Below are positions 1 to 11,228 of a stretch of 64,000 bases of DNA, piece after piece. Position numbers and translations under genes: made by a program. Source of the stretch: Allium sativum. Taxonomy: Eukaryota > Streptophyta > Magnoliopsida > Asparagales > Amaryllidaceae. The stretch is from the NCBI GenBank assembly GCA_030737875.1, contig CM060924.1:151894197-151958196 (forward strand), written 5' to 3'. Each line of letters opens with the position of its first letter. Position 1 is the stretch's first letter. The notes under the pieces were generated by a model that was not told where the DNA came from, searched no databases, and saw nothing but the letters and a program-made list of their open reading frames with translations.

Positions 1-529
1 TGGCTATTTTTAAGGCCAGCATATTTAATATTAAAAATACATTTTTAAACAAATAATTTTCGAAACTCGAAATATATAAGTGTTTACTGTTTTTCAATGC
101 AGAAACATCATTTCGAACTCAATGGAAGTGGTTTCGAGTCGAAATTCCTACATATGCAAAAAGTAGCATTTTTGACCTATGCAAATTACCCAACGACCTT
201 TCTAAAATTTTAATTGGCCATAACTTTTGATTTCCGCTATGAAATTTCGATTTTTCGGACTCGTTGGAAAGATATTTTTAAATAGATTCTAATATTTTTG
301 GTTTCACTAAAATCCGTTAAATTTTGCATCCTGTATGGTCAGTCAAAGTTCAAGTTTGACTTTTCAAACTACCGCGCTATTTCTAACTCTTTTTATAATT
401 AAAATTAAATTATTCATTCTAACTTCGATTTGAACCAAATTTGTGATCATTTTTATTTTAAATATCAAAACTCATTAAAATTGCTTAAAATAAAATTTTA
501 AATTGGCCCCAAAATTCAGGGTTGTTACA
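1..529 (-). repeat. LTR end of the giant-LTR family, truncated by the window edge
   Basis: The stretch ends in GGGTTGTTACA, the same terminus as the LTRs ending at 42225, 49817 and 57269. It also shares with them, in the same order, a block containing TTTTGGTTTCACTAAAATCC and another containing CAAACTACCGCGC. In element orientation (minus strand) this is the first half-kilobase of an LTR. It is clearly diverged from the 6.5 kb copy, so it is an older insertion. The rest of the element lies to the left of the window. No coding sequence is present. Confidence 0.8.
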
Positions 530-1058
530 TAGGTACAATACTTTAACCATATTGAAAATATTTTGAAAGCTCGGAGTCTGATTTGTTCATTTTTTTTTTT
601 TATGTTTTCAACATTCATAACAAAATAAGAGCAAACAAAAGATAGGTTTAAAATTTTAGACCATTATGACATATGAGGGATAATAGAGGATGAATTGTCT
701 TTCCTTATTTGTTATTTGTCAAACATGATTTCTATTTCATATTCTTGTTTAATATTCCTAGTTGTTTGTTTCCAAAAAAATACATACATCGGGCGTGCAA
801 TTTTAGGTCAAAAACACGTAACTGTACCTGGTATTATCAAGAAATAGGAGTCCTTATCTATACTATATCTCAGTGTACATTTTTGTGTCTATTTATCTCA
901 TGTCATTGTTATTTCAGTAAGATAGTCATAAATTAATAGGTTAATGAATTGAGGCTTTCTTAGGTACTTAGTTTTTTCTCTTTTTTCCAACCACCTCAAG
1001 ATATCCATTGTAAATAACATAGCGAACTGCAGGCGATGTTTTTTTTTTTTTTTTTTTT
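530..1058. other. Non-coding spacer between two retrotransposon insertions
   Basis: AT-rich sequence with T homopolymers near 589-601 and 1039-1058. The short open frames have no recognisable protein similarity. I see no gene, RNA gene or terminal inverted repeat here. It is probably the old landing site of element A or the outer flank of the LTR fragment to the left. Confidence 0.5.
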
Positions 1059-1063
1059 GGAAG
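1059..1063. repeat. Target-site duplication of element A, left copy (GGAAG)
   Basis: GGAAG directly precedes the TGTAACACC terminus at 1064 and is repeated at 10190-10194 directly after the CA terminus at 10189. A 5-bp duplication is what Ty3/gypsy integrases produce. Confidence 0.9.
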
Positions 1064-1648
1064 TGTAACACCCCACGTCCATTAATGTCACTCACATGTC
1101 ACCCACTTAACTCCCATGTCCCACCACATGTTTACTTTGGTTAAGTGTTTCTTAGTTTATTACTACCGCAACCCCATAGGACCTCTCACATTAGGTCGTC
1201 CTTTTGTGGTTGCTGGATTTGCCGGGCGGGTCCGTGCAGTCTTACACCACAAATGGGCCTAACCTCATGTCCATACAGTTTTCACGCATTTAATTTCGGC
1301 CTAGGACATCTCACATTGGACTACCGTTTGTGGCTACTGGATTTTATGGGTGCGTCCGTGCAGTTTTACACCACAAATGAGTCCAACCTCATGTCCTAAG
1401 CATTGATTTTTACATCAAATCTTTTACCCAAAAATTTGATTTACTTTCCCTATTCAAATTATCACTCATTTCCATATTTATTTACGTCCATAATTGTCAC
1501 CTTAATTATGTCTATCTATTTATGGTACATAAATTATACCAATTAACATCACAAATTAATTATACGCTTTTTAAGGTATTTATGCCAATTCACAATATGT
1601 GTATATTCAATATTATTCACATCGCCCCCACGTTGTTCGTTCTCATAT

Positions 1649-1698
<50 letters not shown>
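1649..1698. repeat. Compound (CA)n(TA)n microsatellite in the LTR of A
   Basis: About 12 CA units run directly into about 12 TA units. The same position in the other LTR of this element (8742-8781) is pure AT, so the repeat has changed since insertion. Confidence 0.95.
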
Positions 1699-1839
1699 GA
1701 TTATACTAGCAATTAGTCTAACAAATATTAGGTATGAAACATCACAAATTGATATAACACACCAAATAGATCTAATCTTGCATTTAACTTGCAACTAAGA
1801 ATTACAACATAACTTGCCTAACTTGGTATTGTCATGGTC

Positions 1840-2050
1840 TAAAACACAGATCTAATAGGTGTGAACTTCCATGAACTATACATGTCATAGATCCAAACCT
1901 AAAGGTGTAAACTTGCAAATACATGTTATAGATCCAAACTAAAAGGTGTAATCTTGCATAAGTTATATATGTCATAGATCTAAACTAAAAGGTGTAAACT
2001 TGCATAAGTTATACATGTCATAGATCTAAACTCAAGGGTGTAAACTAGCA
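1840..2050. repeat. Tandem array, unit about 46 bp, in the 3' LTR of A
   Basis: Repeated unit containing the blocks CATAGATCTAAACT, AGGTGTAAACTTGCATAAG and TTATACATGT. About five imperfect copies lie here against about seven at 8930-9220, which accounts for most of the length difference between the LTRs. Confidence 0.85.
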
Positions 2051-2533
2051 TAAATCATGTTACTTAATTCACATGGAAACTAGTATATAATCTAGCACCC
2101 AAACTTGGATCAAATATGATGTCATAATGAATCAATGTTGAACATAGTGATTGGCATATAAAAAGGGATTCACAATAAAACTATCATCATGAAAAAATAG
2201 CATATGTTCACAAAATACCACATCTTTCCAATGATTCACAAACATAGCCAAATAACCTTAATTACATCTCAACTTAATTAAATTAGTAATTATCTTATTA
2301 AAGGAATCGAACTCACAAACAAAAAGAAAGTCTTGAGTTCTGGTATCTGAATTCTGTAATTGTTTATCGTTCCCTAGATGTAGGCAATTTCGTTGTTAAG
2401 ATTAGATTTGAGTTGAGACGAATTGCTGCTAAGCTTTCTTCTAATTGGTGGCGGCTACTACAGGTTGCAGACTGACAGCATGACGGCCATTGTTCTAATT
2501 TTTTATTTGAATTTAGGTTTGAGTCTGCATGTG

Positions 2534-2757
2534 TTTTTATAGAGTTTAGGATTAATTTAAGCCGTCCGATCAACCCCAGATCAACCAGAACCATCCAAGG
2601 AGCCACATCAGCCCTAGTGAGTCAGTAGCAGGTCATAAATTCGTCATCTCCCAGATCTGGAAGCAGGGGTCGACGGTCATTAAGGTGGGTCGACACCCAT
2701 GTCGACACCCCTATAGGGGGGTCGACACCTATGTCGATACCCCTATTGGGGGTCGAC
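2534..2757 (-). promoter_or_regulatory. Core promoter of the A LTR: TATA box with upstream GTCGAC array
   Basis: On the minus strand CTCTATAAAAAC (2534-2543 region) is a good plant TATA box. Upstream in transcription direction, at 2669-2757, five exact GTCGAC palindromes and one degenerate copy (GTCGAT) are separated by short spacers rich in CCCCTAT and its complement. The nearest palindrome is about 125 bp from the TATA box. The same layout occurs in every LTR of elements A, B and C. A promoter role is inferred from position. Confidence 0.65.
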
Positions 2758-3024
2758 ACCCTATAGCGGGATTTTTCCCGCCTTCCTACCTCGCTGATTC
2801 TAAACTTCAAATTTGAACTGTTTTTATATTTTAAATCATCTGGAAACTTCCGACAGCCATAACTTCTTCATACGAAGTCCAAATCACGCAAACTCGGAGT
2901 CTATCTCAACCAGAATTCCGAGAAGAACACAATGGCGTAACCCATTTCCCTTAATTCTCACATTTATAATTAAGTATTCTTTAATTCGTTAATTTATTGT
3001 TAACAGAAAATACGGGGTGTTACA

Positions 3025-3036
3025 TTCTCCCCTCCT
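3025..3036 (-). other. Polypurine tract of element A
   Basis: AGGAGGGGAGAA on the minus strand lies directly against the TG that starts the 3' LTR. This is the expected primer for plus-strand DNA synthesis. The identical tract is found in element C at 29854-29865. Confidence 0.88.
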
Positions 3037-3553
3037 AAAAGGATTTCAACCCCGAAATCTTCAAGTCAAGAAGAATGTACATTACCATCCAATCGACCAT
3101 CTACTCAACCATCAAACATAGGCATCCATTCTCCTTAAAAGACTTCTAATGCTTTCATGTTTATATGCACAGTGTGTGTACATGTCTTTATCCAATGCAA
3201 AATCAAGCGGTCTAATGATTCAGTTGACCTCCTTAATGCGAACCATGATAGTGCCATGCGTCCATTATGTATGCAAAACAATCCAAATTATTTCTACATG
3301 CATGCACAATCATTCATCTAAATGCAGCATCCATATGATAACACATCCATTATACATCCATTACCCTAAACAAGTACACATATTCATATGCAATATGAAA
3401 GTGATTGAGCCGATCTAGTGCCTAAGGTGTGTGTATATGCATCCACGAACAACCACTAGCAAACACTTGCATCAACTAGCATCCACCAAAAATAACATGT
3501 CTCAAACACATGTTTACAACCAAAGGATCGTTCCTAACTAAAGATCGAAGATA

Positions 3554-6500
3554 TCATCGCAAAGACATTTCAAACGATAGGACAAGTATAAACAAAGCGG
3601 TAGAAAAAGAAGAAGTTAAAAACATACCCTCAAAAAGAAAAGGGTACCGCGTACGCATCTTGTCTTCCGTCTCCCAAGTCGCGACTCTAAGATCATCTCC
3701 CCATTGCACTTTGACCAAATTGACCTCTTTGTTGCGTAGCTTTTTGACCTCCGATCCAAATATGCGTGTAGGTGCTCGTCTGACTGTGGAATCTCGTTCT
3801 ACTTCCACTTCTTTGAGTGTGCTCGGCTCCACCACTTCCGCCGTATCATGTAAACACTTACGCAAATGCGAAATGTGAAACACGTCATGAACACCACTGA
3901 GCTTCTCTGGCAATGCTAATCTGTACGCCATCAGTCCAATCCTTTCTGTAATAGGAAAGGGTCCTACGAACCTCGGTACCAACTTCCCAACTGTTCCAAA
4001 ACGGACTACATTCCTCAATGGTGACACTTTGATAAAGACCATGTCCCCAACTTCGAACTCAAGATCGGTCCGTCTCTTGTCAGCATATAACTTCTGTTGG
4101 TCTTGCGCTGTCTTCATTCGCCATCAAATCAAGTCTATCTTCTTCGAAGTCTCCCTGATCATATCGGGTCCAAGCAAAACCTTATCTGTGGATTCCCACC
4201 AACAAGTGGGCGATCGACACGGTCGTCCATATAGAGCCTCAAAAGGTGCCATGCCAATGCTATCTTGAAAGCTATTATTATAGACAAACTCCACTAATGG
4301 AAGATGTTCCCCCCACAAAGTCTAAGATGCATAGCCTCAAAAGATCTTCGAGAATCCGATTTACCCTCTCGGTCTGGCCGTCTGTCTAAGGGTGACAAGC
4401 GGTACTTAGGCATAATTGTGTTCGAACCGCCTCTTGTAAGCTCTTCCAAAACTCGCTAGTGAAAATGGGATCGCTTTCACTCACAATGCTAGAGGGTATG
4501 TCGTGCAGACGAACTATCTCTCGAAGATAAACAGACGCTAACCATGCGGTGGTCCTTCTACATTTGACGGGAAAGAAATCGGCACTCTTGGTAAGCCTGT
4601 GTACAACTACCCAAATTCCCGTATTGCCCCTCCTTGATCTTGGCAACCCATATATAAAATCCATGGAAACACTTTCCCATTTCCATAGCAGAATCTCTAA
4701 AGGATGGAGCAAACCACCGAGCTTCTTTTGCTCCGCCTTGACTTGTTGACACACCAAACATCTAGAAACGAACTCAGCCACGTCCTTCTTTATTCCGGCC
4801 CAGAAGAAAACTCGCTTCATATCTTTATACATCTTGACACCACCGGGATGTATAGTCATCTTGGAGTGATGTGAGTCTTAAAGAATTGTCTCCCTCAAGC
4901 TCTCGTCCTATGGCACGCAAATTCTCCCGTCTCTACATAACCAGCCTCTCTCATCAATAGTGCATCTACTAAGATGGCTCAAAGACTCCACTCGTATAAG
5001 CTTGCCTACTATCTCAACCAAATGTGGGTCATTTCGCTGTGCCTCCCCAATCTGTCCCAAAAGTGTAGGTTGCACCTCTAGCGATGCCAACAATCCGAGT
5101 ACATAATCGACAGAGGGTGTGAAGTCAAAGATAGATATATACTCCAAACTCTGTCGCTCTACAAACAAAGGACTCAAATTCAGCTTCTTTCGATTTAGGC
5201 GTCTGCTACTACATTGCCCTTGCCAGGTGTATATGAGATCTCAAAATCGTATGAGGCAAGAAACTCCATCCGTCTTTGCTGCCTAAGATTGAGATCTTTC
5301 TGCGAGAAAAGACACTTCAACGATTTATGGTCAGTATACTGTTCAAATTTCTCACCTAGGAGATAATGGCGCCAAGACCTAAGCGCAAAAACGATGGCTG
5401 CCAACTCTAGATCGTGGGTTGGGTAGTTTTTCTCGTGCACTTTCAACTGCCTTCCACCATAAGCTACTACCTTCCCCTCTTGCATCAAAACAGCGCCTAG
5501 TCCCGTGCCACATGCATCTGTGTATACTATAAACATCTTGCTCCCATCTGGTAGTGTTAAAACCGGGGCTGTTGTCATAGCCCTCTTCAAATGTCGGAAA
5601 GCCACTTCACAATCTAAATCCCACGAGAAAGTCAGGTTCTTCTTTGTTAACCTTGTAAGAGGAGCTGAGATTTTCGAAAAGTCTTTAATGAAATTGCGAT
5701 AAAAGCCTACTAGCCCAAGAAAACTTCGGACTTCGGTTGCATTCTTTGGAACCTTCCAATCCTGGACCGTAACTACTTTTGCGGGGTCCACAGCTAAGCC
5801 CTCTTTGGACACCACATGTCCAAGAAATCTTACTTCTTCTCTCCGGAAGTGACAGTTGGAGAATTTTGCTTTCAACCGATGTGCACGGAGAGTATCCATG
5901 ACTTCCCTTAAATGTAAAGCATGCTCTTCCTCATTCTTCGAGAAAATCAGAATGTCGTCTAGGAAGACCACCACAAACTTATTGAGGAATTCCCGGAATA
6001 CCCTACTCATCAAATCAACGAAATAAGCAGGTGCATTTGTCAAGCCAAAAGGCATGACAAGCCAATCGAAGAAACCATCTGGGGTTCTGAACGCAGTTTT
6101 ATCAATGCTATCCTTAGCCACTCTCAACTGATGGAAACCAGTGGCTAAGTCCAACTGTGAAAACACTGAGGCGCCAACTAACTGATCGAATAAATCGTCA
6201 ATCCTCGGCAGTGGGTGCCTATTCTTCTTTGTAACCTTATAAAGTTCTCTATAGTCCACACACAGTCTAAGGGAGCCATCTGCCTTCGTGGCAAAAACTA
6301 TTGGAGAACCCCATTCAGAAATACTCAGCCTTATAAACACCTTCTCAAGCAACTCTTTAACTTGCTTGCTGAGCTCTTTTCTCTTTCTTGGAGCCATGTT
6401 CCTAATAGATAAGGCGACGGGTTTTGCTTTATCAATGAGATATATACGGAAGTCTATCTCCCGCTTCGGAGGTAAGCCCTTCACCTCCTCAAAAACATCC

Positions 6501-7076
6501 GAATATTCACGGACCACTCTAACAGACTGCAAATTCTCTACAGATGCATCAAGCAATTCTAGATAACTTAGCATGACAGAATTCACGGATTTATAAGAGA
6601 TCTCGAGAGTGTTACCTAGGCGAGTCATGAGTCTAACCACTCTCTTTTCACAATCTGGAACGGCACCATTACTGGATAACCAATCCATGCCTAGAATCAA
6701 TCCATAGCCCATGAAGCCCAAAACATAGGCACCACATCTAAAACCAATGCTAAGTATAGAAATTTTCAAATCCAAACAAATCATCGACAAATAAGCTGAG
6801 CCCCCAATTGGATTTGAAACAAATAGGGATCCTCTATTAAATTGGTGTCTAGGTGCAGTGACTCAACTAAGGCATTAGATATAAAAGAGAGTGATGCGCC
6901 AGAATCAAATAAGGTACGAACATGATGATCGAGTAAAAAAACCAAACTTTCGATAGAAATAGTTCTACCTCGTTCTTGCGGCGGGGCCATGAAAGCCTGG
7001 ACCTGCCCTCTTGCCTGCCCTGGCGCCATGAGAGCCTGAACCTGCCCTCCAGATGTAGACCCTGCCCTCTGCCCAT
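3554..7076 (-). pseudogene. pol: Element A pol: protease, RT, RNase H, integrase, chromodomain (broken)
   Basis: The protease keeps its DSGA active-site motif near 6905. The reverse transcriptase (about 6500-5750) has the FLDD catalytic box near 5955. RNase H follows (about 5590-5200), then the integrase HHCC zinc finger and core, a GPF motif and a C-terminal chromodomain ending near 3554. Breaks, in coding order: a 1-base deletion near 6835 after the protease; a 1-base deletion near 5196 at the end of RNase H; in-frame stops near 4905 and 4870; a CAG-to-TAG stop at 4386-4388; a small deletion with frameshift near 4320; and a CGA-to-TGA stop at 4124-4126. In addition, the second catalytic aspartate of the integrase (SDRDP in B and C) reads SESDP here, a D-to-E change. 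No functional product is possible. Confidence 0.92.
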
Positions 7077-7950
7077 GCCCTTGTCTTCTCGGGCAGTCCT
7101 TGATTAGATGTCCAGCCTCACCACAGTTAAAACAACCAGTCTTTTTCTTCTTTCGGCAATCCTTGCTCAGATGGCCTGGTGTCCCAAAGTTAAAGCACCT
7201 CTTCTTTACCTTGCCATTGTTATCTTTTCCTCCTTTCTTGTGTTGCGGTTGCAACTTCTTCGGATCCCCTTTCTTCTCCGGTGCCTTATTAGCATTTGCA
7301 CCTTTCTCTTCTTCGTGCATAAGCGCCAAGTCAACCAAATTCTCAAAAGTGGCCCCCATGTGTATGTGGGTCATAGCTAACCCCTGCAACGGCTCATTCA
7401 ACCCCTTAACGAATCTTAGGGCCTTCTTATCGGGCGTGTTTACTAAGTCCAAGCCAAATCTTGCCAACTGATTGAATTTGTTGACGTACTCTTTAGCTGA
7501 CGAGTTCCCTTGCTTCAATGCCAAGAACCTTTCCATATATAGATTCTGCTCTGCCCGTGAGAGAAACTTCATCTTGAACCTATGCCTGAAATCCACCTAT
7601 GTTTCAACCGGACGCTCTCCATTTGTGACCTCCCACCAAAACACGGCTTCGTTCTTCATTAGCCAAGCATCTAATTGGACCTTCCTTCCATCTTCCAACT
7701 CGAAGATACCAAACAGATCTTCAGTCTTCTTTAGCCAGTTTCGAGCCTCAACAAATGTCTCTGCGCCATTAAAAGGTTTTCCACCCATCGCCCTAAAGTC
7801 TTTGCATGTCTTAGAAAAAGCATCTACGCGGGGTGGAGGAGGAGGAGGAGGAGCGTTTGCTGGGCCTGCGGCATTAGCCCTCGCCTCCAGATACCTTCTG
7901 AACCATCCAGGTATCTGTACGCCCTCTGGTATATCGGGTAGATCAACCAT
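7077..7950 (-). pseudogene. gag: Element A gag (one nonsense codon, first zinc knuckle damaged)
   Basis: Structural capsid/nucleocapsid protein of the retrotransposon. The start at 7950 is chosen because it gives an N-terminus (MVDLPDIPEG) aligning with the gag starts in B (17188) and C (34815). It has a proline-rich stretch followed by the conserved retrotransposon gag region. A TAG at 7597-7599 replaces the TGG codon seen at this place in B and C. Of the two C-terminal zinc knuckles, the second is normal (CX2CX4HX4C, CFNCGEAGHLIKDC) but the first reads CFNFGTPGHLSKDC, so its second cysteine is lost. The rest of the frame is open into the protease. Confidence 0.92.
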
Positions 7951-8140
7951 GCTGAAAAGAAAAAGGAAAGATTCAAGACGGAGAATTCGAAAGACAGATA
8001 TATGGCTATTGGGGATTATGTTTTTCACAAAAACTTTCCTCCTAAAATAACTCATTAAGACATGTTTTAAAAATACTTCTTTCCAACAATGCTTTTGAAA
8101 AATAGTTTTTCAAAGTTTTTGTCTGTTCTGGTAACCTTCC

Positions 8141-8152
8141 GCTGTGATACCA
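8141..8152 (-). other. Primer-binding site of element A (TGGTATCACAGC)
   Basis: It lies two bases inside the 5' LTR. It matches the initiator-tRNA-Met complement TGGTATCAGAGC, found unchanged in B, except for one base (G to C at position 9). The change is either decay or a natural variant. Confidence 0.88.
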
Positions 8153-8739
8153 CGTGTAACACCCCACGTCCATTAATGTCACTCACATGTCACCCATTTA
8201 ACCCCTATGTCCCACCACATGTTCACTTTGGTTAAGTGTTTCTTAGTTTATTACTACCACAACCCTGTAGGACATCTCACATTAGGCCGTCCTTTTGTGG
8301 TTGCTGGATTTTCCGGGCGGGTCCAGGCAGTCTTACACCACAAATGGGCCTAACCTCATGTCCATACAGTTGTCACGCATTTAATTTGGGCCTAGGACAT
8401 CTCACATTGGACTACCATTTGTGGCTATTGGTTTTGCCGGGCGCGTCCGGGCAGTTTTACACCACAAATGAGTCCAACCTCGTGTCCTAAGCATTGATTT
8501 TTACATCAAATCTTTTACCCCAAATTTTGAATTACTTTCCCTATTCAAATTATCACTCATTTCCATATTTATTTGTGTCCATAATTGTCACCTTAATTAT
8601 GTCTATCTATTTATGGTACATAAATTATACCAATTAACATCACAAATTAATTATATGCTTTTTAAGGCATTTATGCCAATTCACAATATGTGTATATTCA
8701 ATATTATCCTCATCACCCCCATGTTGTTCGTTCTCATGT

Positions 8740-8741
<2 letters not shown>

Positions 8742-8781
<40 letters not shown>
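8742..8781. repeat. (AT)n microsatellite in the 5' LTR of A
   Basis: About 20 AT units, at the position where the partner LTR has a (CA)n(TA)n compound repeat. Confidence 0.95.
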
Positions 8782-8782
<1 letters not shown>

Positions 8783-8929
8783 TAGATTAGCAATTAGTCT
8801 AACGAATATAAGGGAAGAAACATCACAAATTGACATAACACACCAAATAGATCTAATCTTGCATTTAACTTGCAAATAAGAATTAAAACATAACTTGCCT
8901 AACTTGGTATTGCCATGGTCTAAAACATA

Positions 8930-9220
8930 GATCTAATAGGTGTGAACTTGAATGAACTATACATGTCATAGATCCAAACCTAAAGGTGTAAACTTGCATA
9001 TTCATGTTATAGATCCAAACTAAAAGGTGCAATCTTGCATAAGTTATATATGTCATAGATCTATACTAAAAGGTGTAAAATTGCATAAGTTATACATGTC
9101 ATAGATCTATACTAAAAGGTGTGAACTTGCATAAGTGATATATATGTCATAGATCTAAACTAAAAGGTGTAAACTTGCATAAGTTATACATGTCATAGAT
9201 CTAAACTCAAGGGTGCAAAC
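8930..9220. repeat. Tandem array, unit about 46 bp, in the 5' LTR of A
   Basis: About seven imperfect copies of the unit described at 1840-2050 (CATAGATCTAAACT / AGGTGTAAACTTGCATAAG). Copy number differs between the two LTRs, showing expansion or contraction after insertion. Confidence 0.85.
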
Positions 9221-9730
9221 TTGCATAAATCATGTTACTTAATTCACATGTAAACTTGTGAACGATTCTCATAGAAACTAGCATATACTCTAGCACCCAA
9301 ACTTGCATCAAATATGACGTCATAATGAATCAATGTTGAACATAGTGATTGGCATATAAAAAGGGATTCACAACAAAACTATCATCATGAACAAATAGCA
9401 TATATTCACAAAATACCACATCTTTCCAATGATTCACAAACATAGCCAAATAACCTCAATTACATCTCATCTTAATTAAATTAGTAATTATCTTATTAAA
9501 GGAATCGAACTCACAAACAAAAAGAAAGTCTTGAGTTCTGGTATCTGAATTCTATAATTGATTAGCGTTCCCTTGATGTAGGCAATTTCGTTGTTAAGAT
9601 TAGATTTGAGTTGAGACGAATTGTTGCTAAGCTTTCTTCTAATTGGTGGCGGCTACTCCAGATTGCAGACTAACAGCATGACGGCCATTGTTCTGATTTT
9701 TGATTTGAGTTTAGTTTTGAGTCTACATGT

Positions 9731-9923
9731 GTTTTTATAGAGTTTAGGATTAATTTAAGTCGTCCGATCAACCCAGAGCAACCAGAACCATCCAAGGAGC
9801 CACCTCAGCCCTAGTGAGTCAGCAGCATGTCATGAATTCGTCATGTCCCAGATCTGGAAGCAGGGGTCGACACCCCTATACGGGGGTCGACACCTTTGTC
9901 GACACCTATATAGGGGGGTCGAC
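9731..9923 (-). promoter_or_regulatory. Core promoter of the A 5' LTR: TATA box with GTCGAC array
   Basis: TATAAAAAC-type box on the minus strand near 9731-9741, with four exact GTCGAC palindromes at 9866-9923, the nearest about 125 bp upstream. This would be the promoter that once transcribed element A. Confidence 0.65.
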
Positions 9924-10189
9924 ACCCTATGGTGGGATTTTTCCGCCTGCCTGCCTCGCTGATTCTAAACTTCGAATTTGAACTATTTTTATATTTTAAA
10001 TCTTCTGGAAACTTCCGACAACCATAACTTCTTCATACGAAGTCCAAATCACGCAAACTCGGACTCTATCTCAACCAGAATTCCGAGACGAACACAATGG
10101 TGTAACCCGTTTCCCTTAATTCTCAAATTTATAATTAAGTATTCTTTAATTCGTTAATTTAGTGTTAACAGAAAATACAGGGTGTTACA

Positions 10190-10194
10190 GGAAG
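10190..10194. repeat. Target-site duplication of element A, right copy (GGAAG)
   Basis: Matches 1059-1063. Confidence 0.9.
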
Positions 10195-10496
10195 CATGTT
10201 TTTCCGACTCAATTTACCCCACTCCTGAACTTTCAATTCCTACTTACAGTCGTCCATACATATATTCATACTAAAAATAAAAAATAAGAAGATATTTTGT
10301 AACGTCAAAAATATCTACAGATACGGAGAGAAATTTTGCTATAACAAGCAATTGCAACTGCAGTTCTAAATGAAAATAGAACCGGACAAAAGAATAAACA
10401 AAACTACCATGAAGAGTATACCTCTCAACAGCATCGGCAAAGATATGTCACCTTCATTAGTTTACTGTTTCCATCGTAATGCTTTGAATGCCTTTT

Positions 10497-11228
10497 TTAT
10501 AATTTGTGTAATTTATCATTATCATCGCCCTTCGAATCATGGAGGAACTGTGAGTCATCTAAGTCACTAAAGTAGTCCTGCTCTTCCATGTCACTTTCAT
10601 CTGAGTGATCAAACCGAAATACATCATTTTCTTTAGTTTCAGAATATCCCAGGTCTAACTTCATCTGGTTTATTGTGCTCTCCAGCTGACTTATGTGTTG
10701 ATGAAGTGCCTTGTGTCTCTGCATTGCAACGGCACTTTTTAATGCTTTGGCCTTTGTCAAAAGGTTTCTAGGCCTTAAGCAATAGGGCTGTTGATAGTTT
10801 TTACCACAGTAATATATAATTGCAAATTCTTTGGGAACTCTCACAATTGCCACCAAAATTCCTCCACTCTCATATTCTAGTAATTTTGTTGTATCCTCAA
10901 CAAACGAAAGAGTTTTCTGTTTTGAAATTAAATTTACCAGCTCTCAATGTTTCCAATGCAAGTGCATGTTCTCTATGACACCGTCAAAAACACCACGTAT
11001 GCCAAGAGGTAGGTATGATTTCATTTGACAATCCAATCCTACGAAAGACAGACCGTTCTTCATCATTTATCATTTCCTGATCATCAGATGGATTAACTGG
11101 AACCATTGATGCCTATATTCTTGAAAGCAATTTCTCTGCTCTCATTTTTTGGCTTGAGCAATATTGAATTTATGTTCAGACTTCTTGAATAATCGTGCGG
11201 ATTGAGATCTTGTGGCTTCTTCTTTCAT
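10497..11228 (-). pseudogene. CRM-domain protein pseudogene (CFM2-like), C-terminal part
   Basis: Minus-strand remnant of a nuclear gene for a chloroplast RNA splicing and ribosome maturation (CRM) protein, a family that binds group II introns in chloroplasts. In coding order one can read an alpha-helical lead-in (EEATRSQSARLFKKSEHKF), then a CRM domain with the GxxG loop ([11 protein letters not shown]), [28 protein letters not shown] and LRPRNLLTKAKALK. After these come a helical tail (ALHQHISQLESTINQMK) and an acidic C-terminus ending at a TAA (10497-10499). It is broken four times: a frameshift in the T-run at 11144-11150, a TAG at 11113-11115, a frameshift near 11024-11030 and a TGA at 10944-10946 (a CGA arginine codon is expected). 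The last open frame is 119 codons. CFM2 is my best family guess; the CRM assignment itself is firm. Confidence 0.82.

Larger units (their letters stand above)
1064..3024 (-). repeat. 3' LTR of element A
   Basis: 1,961 bp, bounded by TG and CA. It carries a (CA)n(TA)n microsatellite (1649-1698), a tandem array with a unit of about 46 bp (1840-2050), a TATA box on the minus strand (2534-2543) and a GTCGAC array (2669-2757). It is 74 bp shorter than the 5' LTR, mostly because it has fewer copies in the tandem array. Differences scattered along its length show the insertion is not recent. Confidence 0.92.
1064..10189 (-). mobile_element. Element A: full-length Ty3/gypsy chromovirus, Tekay/Del-like, decayed
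   Basis: Complete 9,126-bp LTR retrotransposon on the minus strand. In transcription order it has a 5' LTR (10189-8155), a primer-binding site, gag, protease, reverse transcriptase, RNase H, integrase with chromodomain, a polypurine tract and a 3' LTR (3024-1064). The 5-bp duplication GGAAG flanks it. Its internal region of 5,130 bp matches the sizes in elements B and C. The Tekay/Del assignment rests on the integrase style, the C-terminal chromodomain, the long LTRs and the initiator-Met primer site; I could not run a phylogeny. Several frameshifts and nonsense codons make it non-autonomous. Compared with C, both of its LTRs lack about 1.1 kb. Confidence 0.93.
8155..10189 (-). repeat. 5' LTR of element A
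   Basis: 2,035 bp, TG...CA, same layout as the 3' LTR at 1064-3024. It contains an AT microsatellite (8742-8781), the longer version of the 46-bp tandem array (about 8930-9220), the TATA box (about 9731-9741, minus) and four GTCGAC palindromes (9866-9923). Confidence 0.92.

Noticed and set aside
7100..7471. Open frame antisense to gag of element A, and similar antisense frames at 7472-8050, 17808-18107, 30548-30925 and 31697-32098
   Set aside because: They lie opposite conserved gag-pol coding sequence and have no similarity of their own.
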